A stretch of 64,000 nucleotides of DNA from Flaveria trinervia (lineage: Eukaryota > Streptophyta > Magnoliopsida > Asterales > Asteraceae): contig CM046453.1 in the NCBI GenBank assembly GCA_025506515.1, positions 30,427,791-30,491,790 of the forward strand, given 5' to 3'. Position 1 is the first letter of the stretch, and every line of letters starts with the position of its first letter. The position numbers were made by a program, and so were the translations under genes. The notes beneath the pieces are model-generated. The model ran no database searches. It saw only the letters and a list, made by a program, of their open reading frames with translations, and had not been told where the DNA came from. Of the stretch, positions 9,687 through 20,700 are shown piece by piece.

Positions 9687-12600
9687 GGATAGCTGAAGAC
9701 AGACAGAAATGTCTGGATCATAGATAGTGGCTGCTCCAGGCACATGACAGGCAATAGGTCACTACTCCAGAACTTTGAAAGGATTGATGGAGGGCCAGTT
9801 GCTTTTGGAGGAGATGAAGGTGGTTACATTTCTGGAAGGGGCAAGGCCACAAATGGTAAGCTCAGCATAGAAAAGGTAAACTTTGTTAAGGAGCTTGGAT
9901 ACAATCTTGTGAGTGTATCTCAATTTTGTGATCAGAGTCATAACATGCTCTTTACTGAGCATGAGTGCATTGTTCTTAAGCCTTGTGTGGTCATTCCTCA
10001 TGAGCATATCCTCCTTAGAGCCCCCAGGAAAGGAATATGTACAAGATGGATTTGCAAGAAACCTCTCCCTCTAGAGAAGTTTCATGCTTTCTGTCTAAAG
10101 CCAATAGTGATGAGTCTTTCCTATGGCATAAAAGAATTTACCATGTAAACTTCAAGAACATGAATAAATTAATCAAGCATGATTTGGTAACTAGAATGAC
10201 AAAGAAAGAGTTTACAAGTGATGACCACTGTGTTGCATGCCTGAAAGGGAAGCAACATAAGGTATCTCACAAGCCTAAGGAAAAGAACTTCATCACTACA
10301 CCCCTACACTTGTTACATATGGATCTCTTTGGGCCCACCAGTTTAATGTGTTTAGGAAGGACCTTATACTATCTAGTGATCACAGATGACTTTACAAGAT
10401 TCACTTGGGTTTTCTTCCTTAGAACTAAGGATGAAACTCTTGAGATTCTGAAGAATTTCATCTTAAAGATTGAGAATTAGTCTGATCTCAAGGTCAAGAT
10501 CATAAGATGTGATCAAGGAACCGAATTTAAGAACCATATCCTTGATACATTCTATGATGAAAAGGGTACTACAAGACAATTCAGTTCTCCCAGGACTCCT
10601 CAGCACAATGGTGTTGCTGAGAGGAGAAACAGGACACTGATTGAAGCTGCAAGAACCATGTTGTCTGACTCTAAACTGCCCATCACCTTCTGGGCAGAGG
10701 CAGTCAACACAGCCTGCTATGTGCAAAACAGAGTTTTAGTAGTTAAGACTAATGGCAAGACTCCTTATGAACTTTGGCACAAGAGCAAACGTTTCATTGG
10801 TTTTCTCAGGTCATTTGGATGTCCTTGTACCATCTTGAATACCAAAGATCAAATTGCCAAATTTGCTGAGAAATCAGATGATGGACACTTTATTGGATAC
10901 TCTTCTCAAGCTAAGGCTTATAGAGTACACAATCTCAGAACTTGAATTGTTGAGGAGTCAGCCAATGTGACTTTCAATGAACACACACCCTGTGTTGCTG
11001 GTTCTGATCCGGATTGGTTGTTTGATCTTGATTTGGTTACCAACTGTTTTAACTAATCTTGTGAGATTGTTTCAGGATCTGCGGCAAATTTAAATACAGA
11101 TGATCCTGATCCAAGATTTGAGCTAGGAAGATCCTCAAGACATATATCTTAACTCCAGTTGGAACCACTTCTGCAAATGAGATTTCTGTCAGCCCAACAA
11201 TGACAAATTCAGCTGATACATCTGGTATGCCTTCAAATTCCAGCTTAGAGGCTCTACAACCAGATAAGAACACCTCAACTGTGGAAGACAACAATGGTGG
11301 TGGTGACAGTGACCAAGAATTTCTTGATGCCACTAACCACACCATTGATGAGAACATCAATGATGTCACACACTGCTTGGATCAAGTTTCACTTAAAAAG
11401 TGTGCTGATGTGGTGGGAGAAACTTCAATGCCAGATCTAAATTTCTCTAATTTAGATCTTTCTAAACAACTTGTTGTGATCCCTCAGCTTAGGATCCACA
11501 AGTCTCACCCTACCACAAACATCATTGGAGATGTTGTCTTAGGGGTAAAGACAAGAGAACAAACCCATGAAGCAAATGTTTTTCTTCACTCTTGTTTTCT
11601 ATCCCAGATAGAGCCAAAGAAAGTTGATGAAGCTCTAAAGGATGGAAGTTGGATTGAAGCTATGCAACAAGAGCTGCTTCAATTAAAAAGGCAGAAAGTT
11701 TGGAACCTTTGTCCTCTTTCTTCCAGGAAGACTACCATTGGAACCGAATGGGTGTTTAGGAACAACAAAGATGATAGAGGCATCATCATCAAGAACAAAG
11801 CTAGACTGTTTGTTCAAGGATACACACAAGAAGAAGGGATTGACTACACTGATGTCTTTGCTCCAGTAGCAAGATTAGAAGTTGTTAGGATATTCCTGGC
11901 ATTTGCTGTATCCAAGAACTTCAAGGTCTTTCAACTTGGTGTGAAGTGTGCCTTTTTGTATGGAGTGATAGATGAAGAGGTTTATGTCAAATAGCCACCT
12001 GGTTGTAGATCTTGATCATCTTGATTATGTCTGCAAGCTTGAAAAAGCTCTTATGGGTTGCATCAGGCACCCAGGAAATGGTATGAGACACCATCTGAGA
12101 ATCTTTGTAAACATGAATACAGGAGAGGTACTATAGATGGAACTCTCTTCATCAAAGAACAAGGAAAAGACATATTGCTGGTTCAAGTATATGTGGATGA
12201 CATCATCTTTGGTTCAACTAATCCAAAGCTCAACAAAGACTTTGAGAAGCTGATGAATGACAGATTTGAAATGAGTGCCATGGGGGAACTCAATTTCTTT
12301 CTGGGAATTCAAGTGAAGCAAGTTGAAGATGGCATCTTCATAAGTCAGTCAAAGTATGTTCAAGATATACTCAAGAGATTCAATATGACTGACTGCAAGA
12401 TTGCTAAGACACTCATAGCTAGAAACCACTCTCTTGGTCCTGATCTTGAGGGGGAGTGTGTAGATGAGCACTTATATAGGGCTATGATTGGGTCTCTTAT
12501 GTATCTTACTGCAAGCAGGCCTGATATCATGTTTGCTACATGTATTTGTGCAAGATATTAAGCCAACCCTAAGATGTCTCACCTTATCACTGTCAAGAGG

Positions 12601-13100
12601 ATTCTAAGATACCTCATAGGTGCATCAACACTTGGACTATGGTATCCTAAGAATTCTGACTTCAATCTGTATGCCTATACAGATAGTGATTATGGTGGTT
12701 GCAACATGACTGCAAAGTCTACATCTAGGGGATGTCAATTTCTTGGTGGAAGGGTTGTCTCATGGCAATGCAAGAAACAATCCTGTGTCTCTGCATCAAT
12801 TGCCGAAGCTGAATACACTGCTGCTGCAAGCTACTGTGCTCAAGTACTTTGGATTCAAAATCAGATGCTGGACTATGGGTTAAACTTCAAGGAGACTCCC
12901 ATTCACATAGACAACAATAGTGTTATCTCAATGACAGAGAACCCTGTGAAGCACTCAAGGACAAAGCACATCAATATTGGGTATCATTTAATAAGAGATA
13001 ACTATGAAAATGGATTAATTAAATTGGTCAAATTTCACACAGATGAATAATATGTTGATCTGTTTATAAAGGCTTTTAATGAACAGAAATTTAAATATCT
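9687..13100 (+). pseudogene. Element A pol: protease, integrase, reverse transcriptase, RNase H (broken)
   Basis: Domain order is that of Ty1/copia. Protease: WIIDSGCSRHMTGN near 9708. Pre-integrase: LWHKRIYH..CVACLKGKQ (10110-10260), in a new frame after about 10030. Integrase: all three acidic residues remain (HMDLFGP, IRCDQGTEF, GVAERRNRT), but a TAG at 10478 interrupts it and a TGA at 10943 ends it. The linker and RT resume in a third frame at 11200. RT keeps KWVFR-type and EEGIDY blocks, but the first catalytic Asp is Gly (QLGVKCAFLYG, 11938). A TAG follows at 11992. VYVDDIIFGS near 12190 is intact. RNase H (12574-13050) keeps TDSDYGG, AEAEYTAA and HIDNNS. A TAA at 13048 cuts the tail. 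Not functional. Confidence 0.92.
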
Positions 13101-13279
13101 AATATAAGCTATTGGGATGATAAAATTTGAGTAAGCTTTTCTTAAAACTAATTCTTATTATTTCTTTAAAATTTATGTGTGTCCTAAGTGTCTAGTTCAT
13201 CACTTTCATAAGCTCATGTTTTCTTTGGATGAAAGTTTATTTTTGAAGACTTTCCTTAGATTTTTGAAAATTTCTGATA

Positions 13280-13586
13280 CTTCGGAAGTTATGCTTTTAA
13301 CTTCGGAAGTAAATCAAGCCTTCAAAATAAATATCTGTCTGAGAAATTTACCTTCGGAAGAGTTCTCAAATTTATCTTCCGAAGCTTAAATACTTGTCTC
13401 AGACACACTACTCATTTTCAAGGACCATTTACTTCCGAAGCAAAATTAACTCTCAGAAGCTTTGTTAGTTTATACACAAAGCACTCAAGTTTTAATTTTT
13501 CTTCTGAAGCAAAATTCTCAAACCTCTTAGGAAATTCTTCCGAAGTCATTTTAGCTTCGGAAGCATTTTAATTAAAACTTCCGAAG
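13280..13586. repeat. CTTC-C/G-GAAG palindrome array upstream of A ORF2
   Basis: Eight exact nine-base palindromes CTTCGGAAG or CTTCCGAAG at 13280, 13301, 13352, 13376, 13432, 13537, 13555 and 13578, plus CTTCTGAAG at 13501. Spacing is irregular, so this is a set of sites and not a simple tandem repeat. Corresponding spacers in C (30301-30560) and F (51780-52140) have the same motif. Confidence 0.92.
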
Positions 13587-13725
13587 ATAATTAACGTTCA
13601 AAAGCTTTTTGACTTCAAAGAAAACTACTTTTTGAGCAAAAATAAACTACTTTTTCAAAGGTGGGACCGACATCCGGATTTCAAAGTTTATCCTCTTTCA
13701 TTAAGCTTTATCTGAAATCCTTCTC

Positions 13726-13735
13726 ACATATAAAC
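13726..13735 (+). promoter_or_regulatory. Candidate TATA box for A ORF2
   Basis: CATATAAACC, followed by CAATGG, about 115 bases before the ORF2 ATG. Element F has the aligned TTATATATAAACCCAATGG at the same distance from its ORF2 ATG. Confidence 0.55.
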
Positions 13736-13846
13736 CCAATGGTTTCCCCCCTCTTTCTATCATTTGTTCTTCCTCCAAACCTAAAACCCCAAATTTCTCT
13801 CTGAAATTTATTTCTTTCTTCTTCTTCGTCCTTAAGCTACTTCAAA

Positions 13847-16800
13847 ATGGCCAACCTTGCTCGCAGAAATGATCCCAACTTTACCATGCAGCTACACAGA
13901 CAACATAATCAGGTTGCTCTGTTAAGCTCCGAGAAAGATCCTCATTTCTCAGAGGTTTGCCGTTTCCTAACTCTGTCAAACTACTTCACCTCCCTAACCA
14001 TTAATCCTCCACTTTATGAGGGTCAGTTGCTTGAATTTTGGAAGACCTTCCAAGAGGTCATTATGGATGGGGAGAAGGCACTGTCTTCCACAGTGTAGGG
14101 GAGAACAATCTTCATCACTCCGGCCATCATCAACAGACATCTTCAGCTGGATGATAAAGAAGGTGAGGTGTTTTTCCCAAGGAAGCTGTCAATCATTCCT
14201 TTGTGCAGATGGGATATGAGGGAGATTTCTCTGTAAAGACCTTTAGTAAAGGGAAGGTCTCATCCCAATGGAGATTCTTGCTCCATGTGGTCATCCACAA
14301 CTTATCAAACAAGCATGGTGGATGGGACCAGATTCCTGAGGATCTCTCCTTCATAATCCATGGAATGGTTTAGCGGGTCAAATTCAGGTACTCTCAGTTT
14401 GTTTATACAAATTTACTTGCTAATTTAGACTCCTAGATATGTCCAGTACATTCTTAATTGTGAACTGGGCTCATAGTTAAGGGAAACAGGTAACATTCTT
14501 AAATTGGGACAGATAAAGCCCAGCATCTTTAAAATACTAAGAAAATCCACTGTTGGATTCTCTGGGGTAGAAACAGCCCTAGTCCGAAAAATGTTAGAGC
14601 TCATTGCTCAAGGTAACAACCTAGCAGCACAAGCTAGTGTTGAACCCACACCTGCTACTTCCCAACCACCCACACAGCCTCAAATCTCATCACCTACCAA
14701 AAAAAATCCAAACGAACCCCTGCTCAGACTATTCAGTCTGTGGAGGCCCCCATATACTCAACCATACAGGAAGCAGTGGACATTAGAGCTCCCACTTCTC
14801 CTAAGGAGCAGACCACTCCCATCTCTTCAAGAATAAGTGCTGAGGTTCCTTATGCTCAGCCTGATGAGCTCATTAGCCATACTGCCTTAAGCCATCACTC
14901 TGAGTCTTCACACTTAAGTGATCAACCTTCAAGGGACATTACCATCCCCAGTCTATAGATCTCAACCAACCAATTCCCAATCTTGATTTCTACACTGACG
15001 AAGATATAGGTTTCAGTAGTATAATGAATCTCCCTTCTTTCCCTCTACTCAAAGAGAGATGAGTACTCCTGAGTCTCCTACATCTTTCCCACATCAGTCA
15101 CCTACAACTGAGGTGGACACTCCTGAACCTGTTTAGGATGTCCATATGGAAGAGGCTCTCACTTCTGAAAGTGATTACATCATTAAGACCTCAACCATGG
15201 CAACTCAGCTCACTGACATCTCAACTGAGACTGCCAGTGAGCAGAGGAAAACCAGCAGCCAAGAACCTCAAGCTGGTGGTGAGAGAGAGGACTCTGGTCC
15301 AATCATCTCATCCCCCAATGAATCTTCGGATGAAGATAAGGGGAATCTGAGACTACTGGTGCAAAAACTGTCTAAAACATGCACTTATTTAGTCTCAAAG
15401 GTCAGTCACCTTGAATCTCAGGTGAAATTTCATTGGTCAACTGGATGTTGAGGCAGACCTTAAGATTAGCTTCATAGGGGAAACCTTGACTGAAGGCCCA
15501 GTGAGAGAACCTGAGAGCCCAGTCTCATCATCTCCAACTGCTGTAGAGATCCATATTCCTTTTGAGACACCTGCTGGTGAAGGTGCTTCTCAACCTCTCT
15601 GGCCTAAGCTCAGATGCTGCAACAAGCAATGAAGCCAAAGCTCTCTCCACCTTGAGTCACAAAGGTCTTTGAGTGACAAAGGGAAAAATGACATGTGAGG
15701 GGATTGAGGAGGAGGAGAGAGAGGAAAAGGAGGCTAAGGGGAGAAAGTTCCTCTGCTGAGTCTCCAAGACTCATGGAGTCTACAATCAAGGCTGCCCCCA
15801 GACCAGATACTCAAAATGATGAGTTAAGAGCAATCAGGATTAACTATCTGCAGACTAGGAACTATGACATAGATAGTGTCATTTCTCTTCCCTTGGATGA
15901 ATTAAATGAACTGGTTGACCTGGAAAGGTCAAGAGAGAAGAAGGAGGCAGAAGATGCAGAACTCCTAGTACAAGTTAAAGAAGAGAGAAGAAGAAAAAGA
16001 CTATAGAAAGGTATGCCTACCCTCTCACCAGTTCAAGAAAGTCCTGAACAAGAGATGTGGTTCAACAAGAACCTCAAGTAGATAAGGAAGAAGACAGAAA
16101 CAACGTGAGCTTGAGTTGTCAAGGAAAGAAAGACAACAAGAAGAAGCTAAGGGAAGAAGCTGCAAAATCAAGAGCCATCATCCAAAAGAGCATGAAGAAG
16201 TCTGCTGATAGGCAGAGGATGATGAGCTTCTTGAAGCTGTATGGATTCTTCGGAAGGAGACTTGGACCCATGTCTCTATCCACTATGGATGAGCATATCA
16301 GGGTAATCAAGCAGAAGATTAAGAGTGGAGAGCTCACTGACTTACACTTCACTTCATGTCAGGCCCCACCTGAAGTGGAGGTTAAGGTTGAACAACCAGA
16401 CACAACACAACCCAGACCTCCTGCTAATGCTCAACAAGCTTCATCTTCTGATCCACATCAGGGTCAACCTCCCTCTCCATCTGAACATGAGAGAGAGGAA
16501 GTCCCAACTAAGAGAGATAGTGAAGATCAATCTGATGCTGCAGGCCAGTCTTCTCAGTTAAATTTTGGAAAGAGAAAGAAGAGGATGGCTTCTAGACCAA
16601 AGTCTAAGAAGAAGAAGAAGCCTGCATCCCCTTCTAACCCTCAGGATGAATCAGAACAGCCTGAGGATGTGCAGTCAGAGGAAGCTACACCAACTCTAAT
16701 TCAATTAGCTCCTCTAGCAATAGGAAGACCCATCTTGTCTTGGACATACACCACAAATCCATAAAGATGGCATGTTATTAGAGATCAAGGCATTGAAGAC

Positions 16801-16940
16801 ATTTATACATGGCAAGATATGTTTCAGTTGCCTCTGCATGACCTCTTTGACATGAGAAGACACTTTGACAGCCTGAAGGATCCTGATCATCTTATGAAGA
16901 AAGGAATGGTGATCATCCTAATGAGGACTGTTAATATATG
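13847..16940 (+). pseudogene. Element A ORF2, accessory protein downstream of pol (broken)
   Basis: Unnamed accessory gene in the position of the Sirevirus envelope-like ORF. Begins MANLARRNDPNF. The N-terminal domain (about 200 residues) has LEFWKTFQE, a GYEGD block, a serine/asparagine/histidine-rich LSNKHGGWDQIPED block and a YILNCELG block, broken by TAG at 14096 and frameshifts. A Pro/Ser/Thr-rich linker follows, then a probable coiled coil (LVQKLSKTCTYLVSKVSHLE, about 15350-15420), Glu/Arg/Lys-rich helices (15695-16010), and a compact block MMSFLKLYGFFGRRLGPM near 16220. A basic cluster KRKKRMASRPKSKKKKK (about 16570-16620) looks like a bipartite nuclear signal. The C-terminus ends at TGA 16938. 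No signal peptide or hydrophobic helix seen. Closest relative here: F ORF2. Confidence 0.82.
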
Positions 16941-16971
16941 AAGTTTTCAAAGTGTTTTGGTAGCATCAGCC

Positions 16972-16982
16972 TAGGGGGAGTT
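16972..16982 (+). other. Element A polypurine tract
   Basis: TAGGGGGAGTT directly before the 3' LTR; primes plus-strand DNA synthesis. The same core occurs in B, C and E. Confidence 0.9.
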
Positions 16983-17782
16983 TGTCGAGACTAATGAAGA
17001 GACTAATGCAACCTAAACAACTTTAGTCTTTCCTGTATGCTGCACAAGTGCATTAAAGAAGAAGCTTAGGAAGTTTCACACATGAAACATAAAAATACTC
17101 TAAGTGTGAAATCTTCTGAAGCCAAGACCAATATCTTCCGAAGCCAAACATGAAGTCTTTCAAAGCCTCAGATACAAAGTCTTCTCAAGCTTCAAGTTCA
17201 TGAAGACAGATTTCTTCCGAAGACTTTTAGTAACATGCTTTATCTGATGTACTGTTCCATAAAGCTGGACACCTTTCTGCTGCAACTCTGATAGTCAACA
17301 ACTTACATGGTTTGGTGAAAAGGTCCATGCTTTTGGTAACTGTACATTGAGGTCTTGAGTCTGTAACTTTCTACTTTATGTACTTTATCTTTTCTGTAAT
17401 AGATAAGGATGTGAGCTATGGCATGTCATAGTCACAAGTCAAAAGGCAATCTGCCTTTTGACTCTACAATTGATTTTCTTTATGTCTAGTCAATTGTATC
17501 CAGCTGGCTTTCAAAGTATAGCCAGCTGTAGGATGTAGTATAAGTATCTCATGTTCTTGTATCTTTCGAATATGCTTTGTAACACTTGTAATAGAACATA
17601 GAGAAGGCAACATACTGCATTCTTGAAAAACCAAACACTTGTGTTCTTTGTGTTCTGTCTCCTGCATTACTTGTGTACTTAGTATCTTAACACTTGGTTA
17701 ATCCAGTTTACTGTTTTATTAAAGTTTAGTTAATCTCCTCTTTGTGTTGTTGTGTTGTAACTAACCCTTCAACAATCCTGTA
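16983..17782 (+). repeat. Element A 3' LTR
   Basis: 800 bp, TGTCGAGACT to ATCCTGTA (terminal CA decayed to TA). Two exact CTTCCGAAG copies near 17134 and 17215 where the 5' LTR has CTTCCAAAG and CTTCTGAAG. Retains the promoter hairpin that the 5' LTR lacks, which accounts for the 38-base length difference. TATA-like TATAAGTA near 17539. Confidence 0.93.
17501..17528. promoter_or_regulatory. Hairpin just upstream of LTR TATA box
   Basis: Perfect eight-base arms CAGCTGGC and GCCAGCTG around a 12-base loop containing TCAAAGTATA. TATAAGTA follows 10 bases later. The 5' LTR of C has the same structure with arms CAGCCGG/CCGGCTG. Confidence 0.75.
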
Positions 17783-20700
17783 GAACTTCATAAGGTCTTT
17801 CTGGAATTCAGCTAAAGCGATTGAAGCAGATGGTGTTAGAACTTTATCTGGAAGAATTGATAATAATCATACTCTGAGCATGACTGAAGATTCTGTAAGA
17901 AGATGTTTGCATTTTGGTGATGATGCTGATGCACCACTAGAGCTGGATGAGGATGACATAACCACCTTGTTTGCTGAGATTGGATATGAAGGGGATTTGA
18001 AGCTAAATAGATTGTGAAAGGATTAGTTGATTTGCACTGGAGATTTCTAATCCACCTCTTTCAACACTGCTTATCCAAGAGAAAAACAGGGTGGAATGAT
18101 ATTCCAATCACCACTTCATCAGCAATTTATGCTCTCTGCACAAACAGACCATTCAACATGTCTGCTTATGTATTTCATGGCCTGATTTCAATATACAAGA
18201 GGGGAGAAGATACAAGTTATTGATGTATCCAATATTCATTCAGTGCCTGATAAATGAAGCATTCCCAGATCTTGCTACTGAGGACCAGTGCTTGATATTC
18301 CTCATTATAATGCAAAATCATACAAGTACATTAAGAAGAGGGATCCCAAAAACTTTTACAGTGGAGCTCACTCACCTTTTCTTCCTTTGATGCTTCAACG
18401 GATCAATCAAGAAGAACAAGGAGAAGAACAAGATGCTCAAGATCATAATGATGAACAAGCTGCAGATGAGCAAACTGATGGTGCTCATAGGCAAAGGTCA
18501 GTATCACCCCATGATGGTGCAGGGGGTGATTCTCATACTAAACCTGAAATTCATGACTATGCATCACCATTTGTACCTTAACCAAAACCATCTCCACAAC
18601 CATCTCCACAACCAACTCCACAACCATCTCCACAACCAACTCCACAACCATCTCCACAACCATCTCCATAGCCAACTCCACAACCATCTCCAAAAACAAC
18701 TCCACAACCATCTCCACAACCATCTCCACAACCAACACCACAACCATCACCAATATCCTAACCACGAATATCACCAACTCATCACTCACCCATATCACCA
18801 TTTCAACCATTGTCTGCCCATGATATTCCATCTGAGTTTGGAGACTCAACAAGAACATCTAAAGCTTCCAAATCATCTTCGGATGAGGAGGATCATCATG
18901 TTCAAAAGAGAGTCACTTCTAAGACTGCTCCCTCAGAGAGTTTTGCTGAGTCTAATGTAAATAGACCAGATGAAAAAGATGAGTTAATCTCTAAGCTCTT
19001 ACAAAAAATTGAAAGGATGGAAAGGATATTGAATAGGAGGGCTAGAATCATTGATAATAGGATTCTAGAGCTTGATGAAAAGGAGCATGAGTTAAAAGAG
19101 CTTAAAGAAAAACATGAAGCTAAAAGAAGGTGAAAGAGAAAGATTGAAAACATAAAAGCTGCACTTAACCATTCTAGAGAAGAAGTAAGTGGCCATGTTG
19201 ATACACTTGCCATTCAAACTATAGCTATGGAAGAACAAGAAGATATGATTGAAGAACAAGCAGAGATAATCTCATATCTCCAAAGTCAAATTGATAGCCA
19301 AACTTAAAGAATCACTAAACTTGAGATGTGATTGAAATACAAAGATCTACCGATGCTGAAGAAAATAAAAAAAATGAAGAAAGAATGATGACTGATGAGA
19401 AGCAATCATCTACTGAAAATGTTGAAAAAGAAAAAGATGCTGGCAAGGCAAAGAATGAAGAATCAAGTCTAGAGATTGTGGTTTATTCTAGGCAATCAGA
19501 TGCTACTCAAACTGAGAGAGCTGAATTTGAAGAATTAATCAGTGCTTTGGATAGCTTTACTTCTGAAGAATTCATAATAGATGAAGATTTTTGGGATTTG
19601 TTGCAGACCAGAGGACCAACACTGAACCCATTATGGTCATTCCTCAATCTCCAGTTCCATTGGAGAAAGAGTTGAGCATGCAAATGGTACCTGCTGTGTC
19701 ATTATCAGAAGAACAAAAAGATACGATTAAAAAGTTTTGTGAAAAAGAAAAAGAAAGAGAAGAAAAAGAGGCCGATGATCAAGAAAAAGTACAAAAAGAG
19801 GCTAAAAAATTGCCTGAGGAGATGAAACAAGTTGAACCCTTTTCTGGTCCTCCACTTCAAACTTATACCAGAAAGAGGAAATACTTATCTGAGAAAGCTA
19901 AAGGAAAAAGACCCATGAAAGAAGAAGAACCAGCAAAGAAAGCCAAACCAGATGATCCCAGAAGTCTTGCTGCAATAGCAGAATTCCAGGATGAACATGA
20001 AAAAGCTAAGGCACAATTGAAGAAACTAGTTGTATTCATTGATCCTGAAGAAGGAGAGATTGAGGGAGGATATAATGCTGATGAGCATGTAGATGTTGAC
20101 AGCCCTGTGGTAAAAGAAAGATGTGTGGATGAAATGGTGTCAAAGGCTCAAACTGATGATCCGATGATAAAAGCAATGTTTTTAATCAATCACAGGTATG
20201 ATCCAGATGAAGTCTTTAGTATGACATATGAAGGCATGAAAGCAGAAGAAGAAAAGGTCAATAATCTGTTGGATCCAAACTTGAAACTAAGTATGAAAGA
20301 ACATTTTCTAGAAAGGTTCCTCTGCCAAAATTGTCTGCAATGAAGAAATCAACCTCAACTCCTGAACCACTATTTCCTGGTCCTTATAGCATGTCAGATA
20401 AGGAAATGAAGGATTATCTTTCAAGCCAAGGCTTCATAAGAAGGAAGCTTGGGAATATGAAAACAAACTCATTAAGTGCTGCAACTCTCCAAATGACTAA
20501 TGAAAAGAAAGATAGGCTCAAGCAGATAGAAGAAGAAATCATAAACAAAAAGCCAAGATCAAGAGTAACTGCTCAAGACAGGCTGCTAAACCAAAAAGAT
20601 CAAGAGTTGTTGGCTCATGTACTTCATAAATACCCTGAATGGTTTGCAGAACCCTCTCAACTAAAACTACAAGAATGTTTAACCACTGCTGAGTTAATTA

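Larger units (their letters stand above)
13101..13846 (+). other. Element A spacer between pol and ORF2, with ORF2 leader
   Basis: Noncoding. It holds the palindrome array (next entry), a TATA-like box and a pyrimidine-rich leader with TTCTTCTTCTTCG just before the ORF2 ATG. This is the layout of a plant promoter and 5' UTR rather than a plain intergenic gap. Confidence 0.65.
6110..17782 (+). mobile_element. Element A: complete nested copia retrotransposon with ORF2 (TSD GAACT)
   Basis: Both LTRs, primer site, gag, pol, palindrome spacer, ORF2 and polypurine tract are present. GAACT flanks it at 6105-6109 and 17783-17787. Its insertion splits ORF2 of element B, and B's coding sequence picks up cleanly after 17783. 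The length (11.7 kb) and the downstream ORF fit the Sirevirus (SIRE/Maximus) lineage of copia; that lineage call is inference. Confidence 0.93.

Noticed and set aside
13280..13586. Heat-shock elements (TTC..GAA)
   Set aside because: The half-sites are one base apart; heat-shock elements need two. The copies are also longer palindromes with fixed CTTC/GAAG arms.
13847..16940. Retroviral-type envelope gene
   Set aside because: Position fits, but no signal peptide, transmembrane segment or glycoprotein-like Cys pattern is visible, and basic and coiled-coil features dominate.
18538..18858. Minus-strand frame reading VVEMVVEL repeats
   Set aside because: Shadow of the Pro-rich minisatellite in B ORF2 on the other strand.
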